A program made the position numbers and the translations under genes. 64,000 bases of DNA. It comes from Nemertoderma westbladi. Its lineage: Eukaryota > Xenacoelomorpha > Nemertodermatida > Nemertodermatidae. The stretch is taken from positions 31,356 through 95,355 of the forward strand of contig JAUCBJ010002907.1 in the NCBI GenBank assembly GCA_032718475.1. The letters run 5' to 3'. A model generated the notes under the pieces. That model was not told the DNA's origin, did not search any database, and saw nothing but the letters and a program-made list of their open reading frames with translations. Below are positions 45,501-56,708 of this stretch, piece after piece (the stretch's first letter is position 1; each line of letters opens with the position of its first letter).

Positions 45501-46924
45501 CAGAATTGCAATTGTAGGAAGCAACGGAGAAATTGCTTATGTTAGTTTGTTGTTTTGCCATTGCGCTAATTACAATCACTAGTATTACGGAGATAATATA
45601 GCTACCCATAATATTACAGTTACTTGCAGTTGGGAATCTGAAATTTTATGACTTTTTTAACCGTTTTCAAAAATATTGGGTAGTTTTTGAGTTATAGCAC
45701 CATTTTTTAACCATACTTTTGAAATATGTCAATTTTGTAAATTGATTGGTTGAAACTTTTTTTTTTTTACGCAATTGGGGTTTTTTGAGGTTCTGGTTTC
45801 GATGGAATATATACGATTTGCGCCTAGCGTATCAAACTTGTATTTTTCGGTGCTGTGTTCAAATTTTGGTGCTAGCACGAAATTTTGAAAATCCATTCAA
45901 TAGATAAAATTGCTTGTGACAATTTATTTCTTGCGTTTTAGAGGTTTATGGCTGTTCTGAATTCAATGGAATATATATTTATTGAACTAGACATTTAAAA
46001 CTTGTATTTTTCGTAATTGGGTGCAAAATGTGGTGCTAGCACCAAATTTTGAAAACCATCAAATATATAAATTGATTGTGTCACCTTGTTTCTTGCGTTA
46101 TACGGGTTTGTGAGGGTTCTGAATTCAATGGAATCAGTAAAAATTTCATAAGAGTTTTCAAACTTGTATTTTTTGCCCGTGGGTGAAAATTGTTGTGCCA
46201 GCACCAAATTTTGGAAAATAAGCAAATTGATCAGTAGATAGTATCATCTTGTTTCTTGCATTATACGGGTTTATGAGGGTCCTGATTCTGATGGAATCAA
46301 TAAAAACAGCACGGGACATCGCAAACTTGTACGTTTTGGTGATGGGTACGAAATTTGGTGCTAGCACGAAAATTTGCCAAATTACGCCGAAAAATACAAG
46401 TAGCAATGATCTGGCATATTTGAAATGTATTCCATTAGAATCAGCGCCCTAGAAAACCTGAAAATGTGAATTTATAGCATCGTATAAGTGAATTAAAAAT
46501 TTTGTGTTCTAACTGAAAAGTGCTGGTTACTTGTTTTTTTCATTTTTTTTCCTACGTAGAGAGGACTAAACAACCATTTGTAGTAATCATATAATTTTTA
46601 AATATTTTCCAATGTATATTGCGCCCCAGAAAACCTGTATTGAAAAACAATTAGCCGAAAAATGTAACTTTCAAATGTTGTGAAAATTGTGCACTACTTG
46701 TAATTTTGGTGCTGCAATATTACCACCCCAGTACATTTTTTCGAAAATGTACTGTCGGATTTTCGGTCGGATCCGGACTAGTGATACCTACACGTACAAA
46801 CAAAAAAATCAGACGTTTTCGTAAAAATTTGTAGATTTTAGGGGGGGGGGGGGGGGGGGGGGGGTGGTCAATATGACCCCCTCCAGGTATTTGTACAACA
46901 TTTTATAGCCCGGTACTAATATGG
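42509..46924. mobile_element. piggyBac-like element, copy 2, flanked by TTAA, containing a LINE
   Basis: It begins CCCTATTAAACCCGGGG after TTAA (42505-42508) and ends TAATATGG before TTAA (46925-46928). The intact SINE copy at 38.3 kb has a single TTAA at this site, which proves the duplication. Orientation is opposite to copy 1. The right portion, 45635-46924, has the tandem units of about 160 bp (AATTTTGGTGCTAGCACC near 45850, 46030, 46200 and 46355) and a terminal G run of about 22 at 46842-46863. The left portion is interrupted by a LINE from about 42541 to about 45634. Confidence 0.85.
42750..45609 (-). pseudogene. LINE F ORF2: AP endonuclease plus reverse transcriptase, one frameshift and one stop
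   Basis: The minus-strand frame from 45609 has a complete AP-type endonuclease at about residues 25-265: SVASYNCNS, IICLQEHL, VIVGDFNAN, TTSWLDHV and VSDHLPVT carry the catalytic Asn, Glu, Asp-Asn and Asp-His. RT follows: KVGPDGLTSEHY and NYRGIAL, then a one-base frameshift near 43800, then motif A FIDSSKAFDLVNH, motif B GTKQGGVLSGYFYAV and motif C LMYADDLAML. A TAG at 43194-43196 interrupts the frame, which continues YLGHILHNTTDD through KLFGFKFDCSVSYM to TAA at 42750-42752. No ORF1 is present, so it is a single-ORF element or 5'-truncated. It inserted into the piggyBac-like element, so it is younger. Clade not assigned. Confidence 0.88.
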
Positions 46925-47115
46925 TTAAATGCTGCAGACTAGCACTACCAAGGTTTTCATCCTTTGCCGGTCGATAAATGAGAACCAAGGTAACTTGGAA
47001 AACAGAGTGGAAGGTTTTACTGTCGAAGATCACCCATTATGGTGAATAGGCATTCCTTTAGAGTGGACGGGTTTAATGTGGAAGATCACCCTTGACGGCG
47101 TACAGACATTCCCTA
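46925..47115 (+). repeat. SINE copy 2, right part
   Basis: It resumes TTAAATGCTGCAG and continues TTTTCATCCTTTGCCGGTCG and GAAGATCACCCATTATGGTG. A partial internal duplication (a second GAAGATCACCC near 47080) extends it. Confidence 0.75.
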
Positions 47116-47631
47116 GCTTACTGAGCCTAAATGTTACTATTTTAATCAACTCGATTTATTTTAACGGGTTTTTTGCACTAGACCTTTGTACTTATTATTC
47201 CAATTTTACCTATGCCAGTATACATGCAGTTTAATTTAATGATTTTAAAATACTCTATGTTTCGCACTAAAACTGTGTACATACAGTATGTGGCGTTAAA
47301 ATAATACATAGTAATTTATACAGTTCTTATTTCAAATAACATATTATTTTTATTTATAACATTTGTACTTAGGCAACTCAATGTATGTCATGTGTCTCGT
47401 AATTTAACTGCAAAACTACTGTATTATGACACTATAATAAACAACAATACAAATACCAATGCCAACGTTTCTCCCATTTAAAATTCATATCTGTCACAAT
47501 GTCGATAAGTTACCAGGGGCGATAAAGATCCGGGGGCGATAAAGACCTGTGGGCGATATGTTCCCAAGGGGCGATAAGTTCCCAGGGGGCGACAAGGTCC
47601 AGAGGCGATAAAGACGCAAGGGGCGATAAGG

Positions 47632-48009
47632 CCCTACAATCATAATCAACACATAAAAAAACATACCATATTGTCACAACAAATTTTCTGGAAAGTTTAT
47701 GAAAAAGTCTTTTATTATACAAATTTTCAGAAAAATTAGTTTAAAAAGTTTGATTCAGAGATTGATGACCATACCCCTGTGATTCAGAAGGTCAATCAAT
47801 GTATGCTGCCAAAAAACAATTGCCGTTTGCCTTTAGTACTTCGCCGGTGAAACAAGGAGCGGAATTTACATTCAGAGATAATATCACTGCTGGTACTGCA
47901 AAATGTGAAAAATTGATAATTTATAAAGAATGCTACCTTGAGGGAGAGATAAACTATATTTCAAGTCAAATGTAAGATTATATAACTGCACATAACAAGT
48001 TGCATATAG
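47632..48009 (-). other. 3' flank, partly 3' UTR of LINE G
   Basis: AT-rich sequence downstream of the LINE stop. No separate gene. The exact LINE end is not visible. Confidence 0.4.
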
Positions 48010-50898
48010 CTAGCTATACACACACTGCTTTGCCAAAAAAATTGCCAGACATTTGATTTTTTCAATAGAGTTTGAGCCTACTAAGTCTTTATATTTATTT
48101 AATGTGGGGTTTCCGTGGTAACGAGCAGACAAATGAATTACTCTGAGATCCTGATAGACTGGGCATTTTAGCAAAAAGTGATATTCATCCTCAATAACCG
48201 CAAACATACAGACAGGGCAATAACGTTCATTACGGGGTGTGCTATTCCATCTACCTTGCTCGATCATTAGGGAGTGAGATGATGTACGGAATCTCGCAAG
48301 CGACCGACAGAGTCTGGGGTACCTGTGTAGAACATTCAGGTAGGATTCCTCCTGGAACAAATACTTAACGTAGAGCAGCGATTTGGGAGAAGAACTCACT
48401 AGTGACCACCACTGTTGGATATAATTATCTTGGAGTCGTGTCCTGAGCTCTGCTAAGAATAGGGTTTGGTGTTCTACGTACTGGTTGTCCCAAATTTCCC
48501 GGAAGCCTAAGGATCCTAGAAGGTCCCGAACATTGGAGGCCCAGTTAACTGAACTGAAAACCAAGCAGTCATGAAGTTGGAGAAGATAGGCCTTCTTAAC
48601 GAGACGGTAGTTAGGGAGATTCAAAATACGAATCCAATACTTAATAATACTAAGTTTTCTGGAAATTGAGAGCGGAAAATAACCAGTTTCACCATACACC
48701 ATAAAATCGGGTGTCGAAGTCTTGACGCCGAGTATAAATTTAAGAAATTTTAGAACGATCCGATTAATAGCATCCGAATTATGAAAACCCCAAACTTCGC
48801 AGGAGTACATTAATATAGGACGGATAAGAGAATTAAACAGATGCAGCTTAAGTTTAAATGATAAATTGGGGTACTGTCTGAGATACTTAAGGAGAGTGAA
48901 ATACGCTTTATTGGCTTTGTCTGCAAGAGATTGCTGGGCAAGAGTGAAGCTACCAGATGGGGTGAATACAATACCAAGGTAAGAGTAGGAAGAAACTACT
49001 TCCAGGGGGCTACACTTATACAACCAGTGTTCGTTTCGACGGAGAGGCCCGCCTTTACGAAAGACCATAACCTTGGATTTACTTAGATTAACTTTCATTC
49101 CCCAGAATGAACTATAGTTACCCAGAATGTCCAGAGCCTTCTGGAGACCAACAGCTGTGTCGCTTAGCAACACGATATCGTCAGCATAAAGAAGAAGAAA
49201 TAATTTAAAAGTCCCAAGATCAATCCCAGGAGCACCTCCGCGGATCAACTCCAGCTCAAGGTCATTGATAAATAAAGAAAAAAGCAATGGGGACAATGAC
49301 TCACCCTGTCTAACACCAACTAGACAAGGGAAACTCTCACTGTAGACTCCACCCCAACGGACACAAGATTTAACTTCGGCATACATACTCTTAATAACTT
49401 GTAGAATTCGACCAGAAAATCCAAGATTGAAAAGTTTATGCCAGAGAGCTGATCGGTTAACTAAATCGAAGGCTTTTTGAAAGTCGACGAATGTGCAGAA
49501 TAATCTGTTATAATTACCGGAATAAAGAAAGTGATTTATTAAAGTGCTAAAAGTAAATATGTGATCAGAAGTGCAAAAGTCTTTCCGAAAACCCCCTTGA
49601 CTGTCCACTAAAATCCCAAAGCAGTCGGCCCACCATTGTATTCTGGAATTAAGTAACCACGTGAATAACTTCCCCACCACACTCAGTAAAGAGATACCAC
49701 GATAGTTACTAGGGTCTAATACAGAGCCCTTCTTCTTGTAAATCGGTACAATGATTGCCGAGCACCACTGCTTAGGGAATATTCCTGAGTACAACACTGA
49801 GTTAAAAACGGCAGTAAGTACAGGTAGTAATGTTGACTGCCCACACTTTACGAATTCTGGTAGAATGTTATCAGGGCCAGCCGACTTGCCAGCTTTCATA
49901 TTACTTATACCTATTCGAACTTCCTCCTCTGAAAAGGCATCACCAAGGATTGTATTAAATATAGTAAAACTAGATTCGAACAGTGGATGTCTATCTGGAA
50001 TGAAGTCATGACCGGAGGGTTGACTACTTTCGACGTCCTCGTCAAGATTATTAAGGGAGCGAAAGTGACGCTCAAAAGACTCGGAAGTTAGTGTGGTTGA
50101 TTCAGTGGGATTGCTGCTATCACTAGATTTTAGTAGTCTCCAAAACTTTTTACAGTCCTTCGCTTTAAAGTCTTGCAGTTTTTTCGAATTGTTAAGTTGA
50201 AATTCATACTTTGCACGTTTAATAACTCGTGAATAATCACTCCTACTTTTTGATAACCTGGCCCGGTTGAAATCTGTTCTATTAGACTTCCACACATTTA
50301 GGGCAACGGAAAATTGCCTTTTGTGGTAATGACACTCCTCGTTGTACCAATTGTTTGCCGAAAATTTGTCACTGGTTGAAACCAGTTTATTTTTGTTGGT
50401 ATTCGGACCACAGAGATCGAGCAGTAGTAAATTTAGTTTGTCTACAGCACTATTGATAATATTCGGGGAATAAATTCCACTTGATAATGAATCTAAAATT
50501 TCGTTTAGGATAGCTTCACTTTCATATTAAATCCATCCATAACACTCACATGAGGATAAACTTTCCCTTATGTAAACTGATACACCGCCACTAAAACGTT
50601 TAGCGAAGCGGTGTTTTCTAGATCTAAACACAGATTTGGGGCACCCAAAACCCGGAATATCTAAGTCAATAGTGTGCGCTGGACCAAGCCAGGTTTCCGT
50701 ACACACAAATACGTCATATCCATTAACCATACTTATGAAGCTACAATCACACAAGCGTGCCGCCAAACCCTCAACATTTAATGTACCGATACGGATAGGA
50801 CTCGACTCGAAATTATACTGGCCCACCAGATGTAGAAGGCCCAGAAACGCGCCCCAGTGGCCCAAGCCCCAACGGTCTAGTTGGTGAATAACATGCAT
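48010..50898 (-). pseudogene. LINE G ORF2: full RT, internally deleted endonuclease, one stop
   Basis: The minus-strand frame opens with the start of an AP endonuclease (IRIGTLNVEGLAARL, VFVCTETWL, GGVSVYIRESL). It jumps after TAA (50527-50529) in the same frame to ESEAILNEILDSL. The GDFN and SDH catalytic parts are missing, so a few hundred bases are deleted. The 761-codon rest is intact: NMKAGKSAGPDNILPEF, NYRGISLLSVVGKLFT, motif A CTFVDFQKAFDLV, motif B GVRQGESLSPLLFSLFINDL, motif C LLLYADDIVLLSD, then SLIRPILMYSCEVW, LGVKTSTPDFMVYGETG and a C-terminal Cys/His group (CPVC...H-FLLKC). Layout is CR1/L2-like. RT looks functional, but endonuclease-dependent insertion should fail. Confidence 0.88.
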
Positions 50899-51008
50899 TT
50901 ACATTAAACTGGTTAGCTACATTTACTTCCGAAAAGGAATCTGTCTGGTTAGAAGTATTGGGGCTACCTAGGTGCCATCCCCATCTGTGGTTCCTTGAAA
51001 ACCCAAAC

Positions 51009-53308
51009 CTACAGTTTCACATGGTTCGACACCCTTTGGATCTGGCACAATGGACTGATAGCAGAGGTTGTTGGAGGTACAGATTGGAGGTTCAGTGGTA
51101 CACAAATGGAGGATTCGGAATGGGGTACAGGGGATACAATCGCAGGAATAGTTGACGATATGCTAGCTACAGGTGTCACCGCAAGGGATACTTCCGGTAC
51201 ACTTAAGGGTTCTATGGATGCAGGGGCTGCAGTCAAAACTGCAGGAGTATCATTAGACGCAGGAATATAATTAGACGCAGTAGTTCTTTCGTCATTTAAG
51301 TTTACAGAGGCTATAGGATCGGGTACCCAAGTGGCAGCATAAGCTATATCACTAGTTACAGTAACAGGGGGATTGGCAGGTAGATCACTCATCAACTGGG
51401 AAGAGCAACACAATATTAAATCAGATCCTGGTGAGTAACAGCCTTGGTTGTCTAAACTATTGGTCCTACGCCTGCGGGGCTTCCTTTTAACACCACGAAG
51501 GTTGCTGTCAGAGATATTGCTATCTGAGCCTGCTGTTCTACTAGGAGATACCCTGGTCGACCGACTAACTGGTTTAGTTAAATGTATGCTACTACTTTCA
51601 CTTAACACAGAATATGTGTTACTTAGTGGCACTACATAATTAGTGCCAGAATTGGTAGTGGAGATTTCTCTGGATGCACCCGAAGTTGCACCCCGGTGAG
51701 TAACTTCCGACCATCCTTCTTCAGATTGCAATGCCGTTACATTGGATTGCAAAGTCTCTTCCACTTCCGTGCCAACAGAGGTTAGATTTATAACAGAAAC
51801 TACAGGCGGGTCTGTACATAGTTGCGGGTTACTTTGACTACCAGTGACAGCCGGCGACACATAAGTATAATTATATGGAACAGTACCATTGGCAGCATCA
51901 TGCGTATTATAGTCAGTAACCCTTGATGCATTATTGGCAACTGATGATGTCATGTATGTGAGATTTGGTATGAACTGGGTTCCCCAGTGGGAAACATTTG
52001 ACTGAGTACTCTTGGTTGACCAATTATCAGAAATGGTTTGCATATTGCTGCCAGTGGAACTGTAACTAACACCATTATTATTATTATAAAAATTACTATT
52101 AACAACTGGTGTAGGCCTACCGGTAGTGTTTGTATATGGTAAATTTGCTGACACTGGGTACAGCAAGTGTGTGCCATGCTGTTGACAATTTTGCGAAAAA
52201 TCCCTAAACCCTAAATCACTGGTAGCCACAAAACCGGCTGGGTGGGTAGCCACCGTACTGTCATTGCTATTTGCTGGTGGAAAGTCATTACTACGTCTAA
52301 GTGCTGAAATAGTGCGGCTAGCTGGGTTAAACATAGGCAGGTTATGTAAGTGTACATTAGGTTTATTAAAAACCTCCCAACCACTAATCTTAAAGTTATC
52401 AATATAAAGCAAATTTACTATAACCCTTAGTGATGAGGAAAACTCACGACCTTCTTTAGCAAGTCGAAATAAAATCTCGCGCTGTTGCCTTATTTCAGCA
52501 ACATAGTCCTTGGCAATGGTTACCCCAGTTCTGGTCAGCTGTGATTTCTTCTTCAGAATGCAGGATTTTTGGTTGAAACTGGCCAGTTCAATGAGGATTG
52601 GGACAGGAGGTTTGTCAGGAAGCCAGCGGCCCAGGCAATAACAGGTCTCAATAGTGAGGTGTTCGTTATACCCGAGGGTATTTCTTACAAAGTCGCGGAC
52701 GACATCCGTAATATTCTCGCGAGTGGATTGTTTCATTCCACAAATGATTAAATTCTTCCGTTTGTTGTATTGATCCTGCTCAATCGAGCGGCGATGTAGG
52801 AATTCGAAGTTTGCAGAGTTACGTTTGACATCACAGGATAATTCGTTAAACTGACCCCTAATTTCGTTTACACCGGATAAGACGGAGGGAATTAGGGAAA
52901 TGCAGTAGTTTGGATCTGGATGGTGCTGAAGTTGGGGGGGGGGGGGGTAGTCAGAAGTACCGGTACCGGCACGTTGCCACAAACACCACCAAGGGAAGAT
53001 GAATGGGAATAGTTAAACCGCACGCTCTTTGGGTCATGTAGTGGAGAAGGTGACATGTCGTAGAGATGGGGAGAAATCGAGTGTACTACACGGGGCCATT
53101 GGTTTACATGGGAGTGTTGGTTGACGACGGAGGCTGGCGAAGGGAAAGGAAAACGCGGATCAGAAGTGGAGATGCTGTGGTGGACCGGTATCGATCTGGT
53201 GTTGGATTGTGAATGGGTTATTGTACCGGTACTATCCACGCCTAAACAGCCCGTACTGCTCTCGCCACTAGAACTAGCTGCTGAAAGCTCTGCCCCTTCC
53301 AGGGCCAT
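51009..53308 (-). pseudogene. LINE G ORF1, frameshifted at a C14 tract
   Basis: The minus-strand ATG at 53308 opens a Ser/Pro-rich segment (MALEGAELSAASSSGESSTG). The frame shifts at a run of 14 C (plus-strand G at 52934-52947) and continues to 51009. The second part has the ORF1-type RNA-binding core: YNKRKNLIICGMKQST and ETCYCLGRWLP, then SQLTRTGVTIAKDYVAEIRQ and REFSSSLRVIVNL, resembling the RRM-like and C-terminal domains of LINE ORF1 proteins (nucleic-acid chaperones). The long remainder is Thr/Ser/Asn-rich and ends SNHVKL. A 110-bp gap separates it from ORF2. Homopolymer slippage may be a real mutation or a sequencing error. Confidence 0.75.
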
Positions 53309-53398
53309 ATAGTAGTTCAGTATTCAGTAGTATTCAGTAGTTCAACCATTATAATAGATCATAAAAATAATTTCGACATATTTTTGACCAAAATGGTG

Positions 53399-53423
53399 TA
53401 CCCCCCCCCCCCCCCCCCCCCCC
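53399..53423. repeat. Poly(C) tract near the LINE G 5' end
   Basis: A run of about 23 C, just upstream (minus-strand sense) of ORF1. Similar long C or G runs occur at 54512-54538, 56216-56231 and in the piggyBac-like ends. Confidence 0.8.
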
Positions 53424-53439
53424 TTAATATCCAACATTG

Positions 53440-54125
53440 AGTCTTTTTATCTCACTTTTATCTGCATCCCTAAGAAATTTAACAGTAATTTTATCTCGAT
53501 CAGTTTTTGATTTTCTAAATGTTGATATACTTGTTTTAATTTGTACATCTTCTTTTAACTATTGACATAAATTACACATTGTTCGGTTGTATCTTCTCGA
53601 AAACGAGGATCAATCCCTAAAAATCGCTGCTTTATATAATTAGCAAATCCAACACATTGACGCTGGTATGTAGCCAAGAATCCCCCTGTACCTGTTGGAA
53701 ACAAGTGAGCTCAAGATATTAAACTCCCCAATTTACAAATTTACCGGCAGCTATCTTGGACTCCAGCTCATTCTTAACAATAACATTAGCAATTTGTATT
53801 CAATTTGAACATCATTTATAAATTGACTCTTATCATTGTTCAATTCCACAACATCAAATTTCATAATTTGTTTGAATAAATGATTTGAAAACATTTGAAC
53901 TATTCAACAACTTTATCTGTACTGTCCTCAATGTATAATCCTTTATATTGCTTTATATATCTTTTGATCAACAGGCAATAATTTTGTGATTGTCTCTTCT
54001 ATGTCAGCCTCTTCATTAATTGTCTCTTCAATTTCAGCCTCTACATTAATCAAAGATCGAACCACTTTAAATTCGTTGGGACGAGGTATATGAACAGTAC
54101 GAACAAAAGGTAATACCAATTTCAA
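53440..54125 (-). pseudogene. Unrecognised coding remnants
   Basis: Two minus-strand segments look protein-like. About 53700-53570 reads GFLATYQRQCVGFANYIKQR and DPRFREDTTEQCVIY. 54125-53943 reads VLPFVRTVHIPRPNEFKVVR then LINVEAEIEETI with a duplicated EADIEETI. Stops separate them. They could be pieces of one old transposon gene (a Helitron-type or similar large protein is possible), but I cannot assign a family. Confidence 0.3.
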
Positions 54126-56708
54126 AGTATAAAAGCCTCAAACTTATTCAGTTGGCCATATTTTGCTATTAATTATCTTGGTAGTGATTCAACATGGAAC
54201 CTATATGTTTTTTTTAAATAATATAAATAAGGTTTTAATTAATTATTATAAAACAAATAATCTTAATAATTAAATTATTAAGGGTTAATTAAGACACCCC
54301 CAACTGATGTTTACAAGGCGGGAAATTTGAGACTACTACTACTACTACTACAGTAAGAGTAACATGGACTGGCAGACATGAGTAGGTTCTATGTACTACT
54401 ACAGTACTGCGACATCGGTGTAAGTATTTGGAGAGTATGAAGAGAAGTAGGAGAGGCTGATTTTCCTCTGTAGCTGCTGGCTTTTCTATTCCTCAGTTTT
54501 GTTACACCGACCCACCCCCCCCCCCCCCCCCCCCCCCCTCTGTCTACCACCCTCCCTCCCCTACCACACGCACCCCTGCCATGCCCTAATTTTTGTGTAC
54601 TAAAAATGACATACCACCCACATCGGAAAGTAGAAATCCAAGTGCGACACCGGTTTTTGCAAAAATGTGCCATTAAATTCTCAATCAAACTAATTCTCAA
54701 TGTGGGTGTGCTAAGCCACAACTTACAGGGGTGAAATCTTACAGCACAGAAGGTTCGCCATGTCCTGCAATTGTCTGATTGTTACAGTTGAAAAATTGTG
54801 AATACATATAAACTGATATAATTGTATTGAAATTATTGCTTGTACAAAGACAGAAAGATATGTTGAGATAGATATATTGATGTATAGAAACTGGTACATG
54901 AATGTCAGACATCAGAATATCGGAATGTTACAGTTACATAATATATCGGACTTTACAAATACTGTAACAGCATATACAGATATAACTATATAAAGTAACC
55001 AATCTAAACTATAGGACAACTATAACTAAGAACTATAATAAGAAATATAATGAGAACTATGCTACTATACTATACTATATTAAACTATACTACTATACTA
55101 TTGAAAGATCATGGAGCTTCCTACCCCTGATTGACTGCTTCCGGTGTCTGACTGTATGTATGCATGCAGTACGTCAGTACTGCAGTACCAGTATGATGTT
55201 CTGACTGCTGATCAATAATAATGATGCCAGCTAGGCAGAACAGATTCCTGATATTACGGAGGTTGGGATGGATAAGCCAATCAGGGAACAGGACAGTAAT
55301 CCTACCATATAAGGTAATACAAACATAAGGTTGCGCTGTCTCTATTATAAGGAGACAGCTGGTAATAAAATGCACAAATAGAAATATATGTGGGGCGAGT
55401 CATAAACTATGAAAAGCTCTAAGGTAATATAATATTCTTAGTTAAAGATAATAAAGATATTGTAACTCTCTATATAAATGCATAATAGGTAGTTGACATC
55501 CCCACACCCACGACAGTGGCTTAGGGCCGCTGCCGTAACTATAAATTACGACATAATATGTACATATATAATATATAATGCACAATGAAAGGACATATAA
55601 AGTAATAATGTGAAATCAAACTCAAATAAAGTCACATAATATTTATATCTTTACAAATGTCGGTTGGTGCTTTTGACTAGTTTTAAAATCTCACAATTGA
55701 TTAAACAAATTATAAACTAAAACTCAGCTCAAAATGCACAAATAAATGCCATTCTTATATATAGAAACTCTACTAATTTATATAGATTACTTTCAATGAA
55801 AATAATTACCGTAATTCATAGTAATAATGTTTCTTAGTAAGTTAAGACATACTTAATAACAATATAAGTCCATAGATAAGATTAAATTGAGAAACGGTAA
55901 TTCAAATATTCACCAAGGAGTATTAAAGAGAGCAAAAATGAATACGAAAATACGAAAGAAAATACCATGAAATAACTATATATAACATCAATATAGTCAT
56001 CAATCTATTATTACTAATTATAATCGAAGTACATCAATCATCGTAATGTTAGTGATATTGAACTGCTTTGATCGACTTTATTCCCAAACATCGAGTAACA
56101 AGTATAAAACGAGTTGTATATAAACACTAAATCCATTATCGTCAACAAACATAAATTAAATATTCAGGGTAGAGGGATTGGGTTCAGAATGGGGTAAGGG
56201 ACAAGAGAGACCAGGGGGGGGGGGGGGGGGAAATGGAAAGGGAAAAGAGGGACAGGAAGAACGATACGAGAGGAATAGGCTGGACAGTGGACAGGGAAAA
56301 TAAAGATGTCATATCAACAATGGAGCGCGCGCATCCTGGGGGGCCCCCACACCCGTGAAACGTCACGGGAGGATAGATAAGGGAATATCAATTGCATAAT
56401 AATAAAACTGTATTCATTATGTAGATTGCATGCATATCCAATCCATCCAAAAATTCACATCTATATAAATAATAGAATATCGTTATATCATTAAGTCGTA
56501 TCCATATCCATATCGTATCATTATCATTATCAATCAGCATATATAAATATATAAGTATATAAAATAATGAATTTAGTAACGGTAATTATAACATCATCAT
56601 TTGGGTATAATCCATTAGTAATTGTTGACCATATATCATTACAGGGTTGTATATAACTTGAGTATATGTATAATATATATATATATATATAAATTAGAGT
56701 AGATATCT
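54126..56708. other. Gene-free, AT-rich stretch including the BEL element's 3' flank
   Basis: Contents: CTA repeat at 54333-54352; C run at 54512-54538; ACTATACT low-complexity near 55060-55103; TGTGGGGCGAGTCATAAAC at about 55390, resembling repeats near 36915 and 37515; G run at 56216-56231; TA repeat near 56670-56692. A 3' LTR should begin in or before this stretch, but I cannot define its ends. Confidence 0.5.

Larger units (their letters stand above)
42103..47631. mobile_element. TIR element with arms of TTATCGCCCC motifs, containing nested insertions
   Basis: The left end CCTTATCGCCCCT (42103) and the right end AGGGGCGATAAGG-like (to 47631) are inverted. Each arm, of about 130 bp, has six or seven degenerate copies of TCTTTATCGCCCCCG in mirrored orientation (42103-42235 and 47510-47631). 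Removing the inner insertions leaves less than about 1 kb of non-coding interior. I see no target duplication, so the superfamily is not assigned. Confidence 0.65.

Noticed and set aside
46809-47033. ORF ending in a poly-Pro stretch
   Set aside because: Crosses the piggyBac-like terminus and its G run into the SINE.
54389-54721. ORF with a poly-Gly run
   Set aside because: Created by the long C run at 54512-54538; no domain or codon signal.
55370-56708. 3' LTR of the BEL element
   Set aside because: An LTR must be near, but I could not identify matching termini or a polypurine tract, and the 5' LTR is outside the window for comparison.
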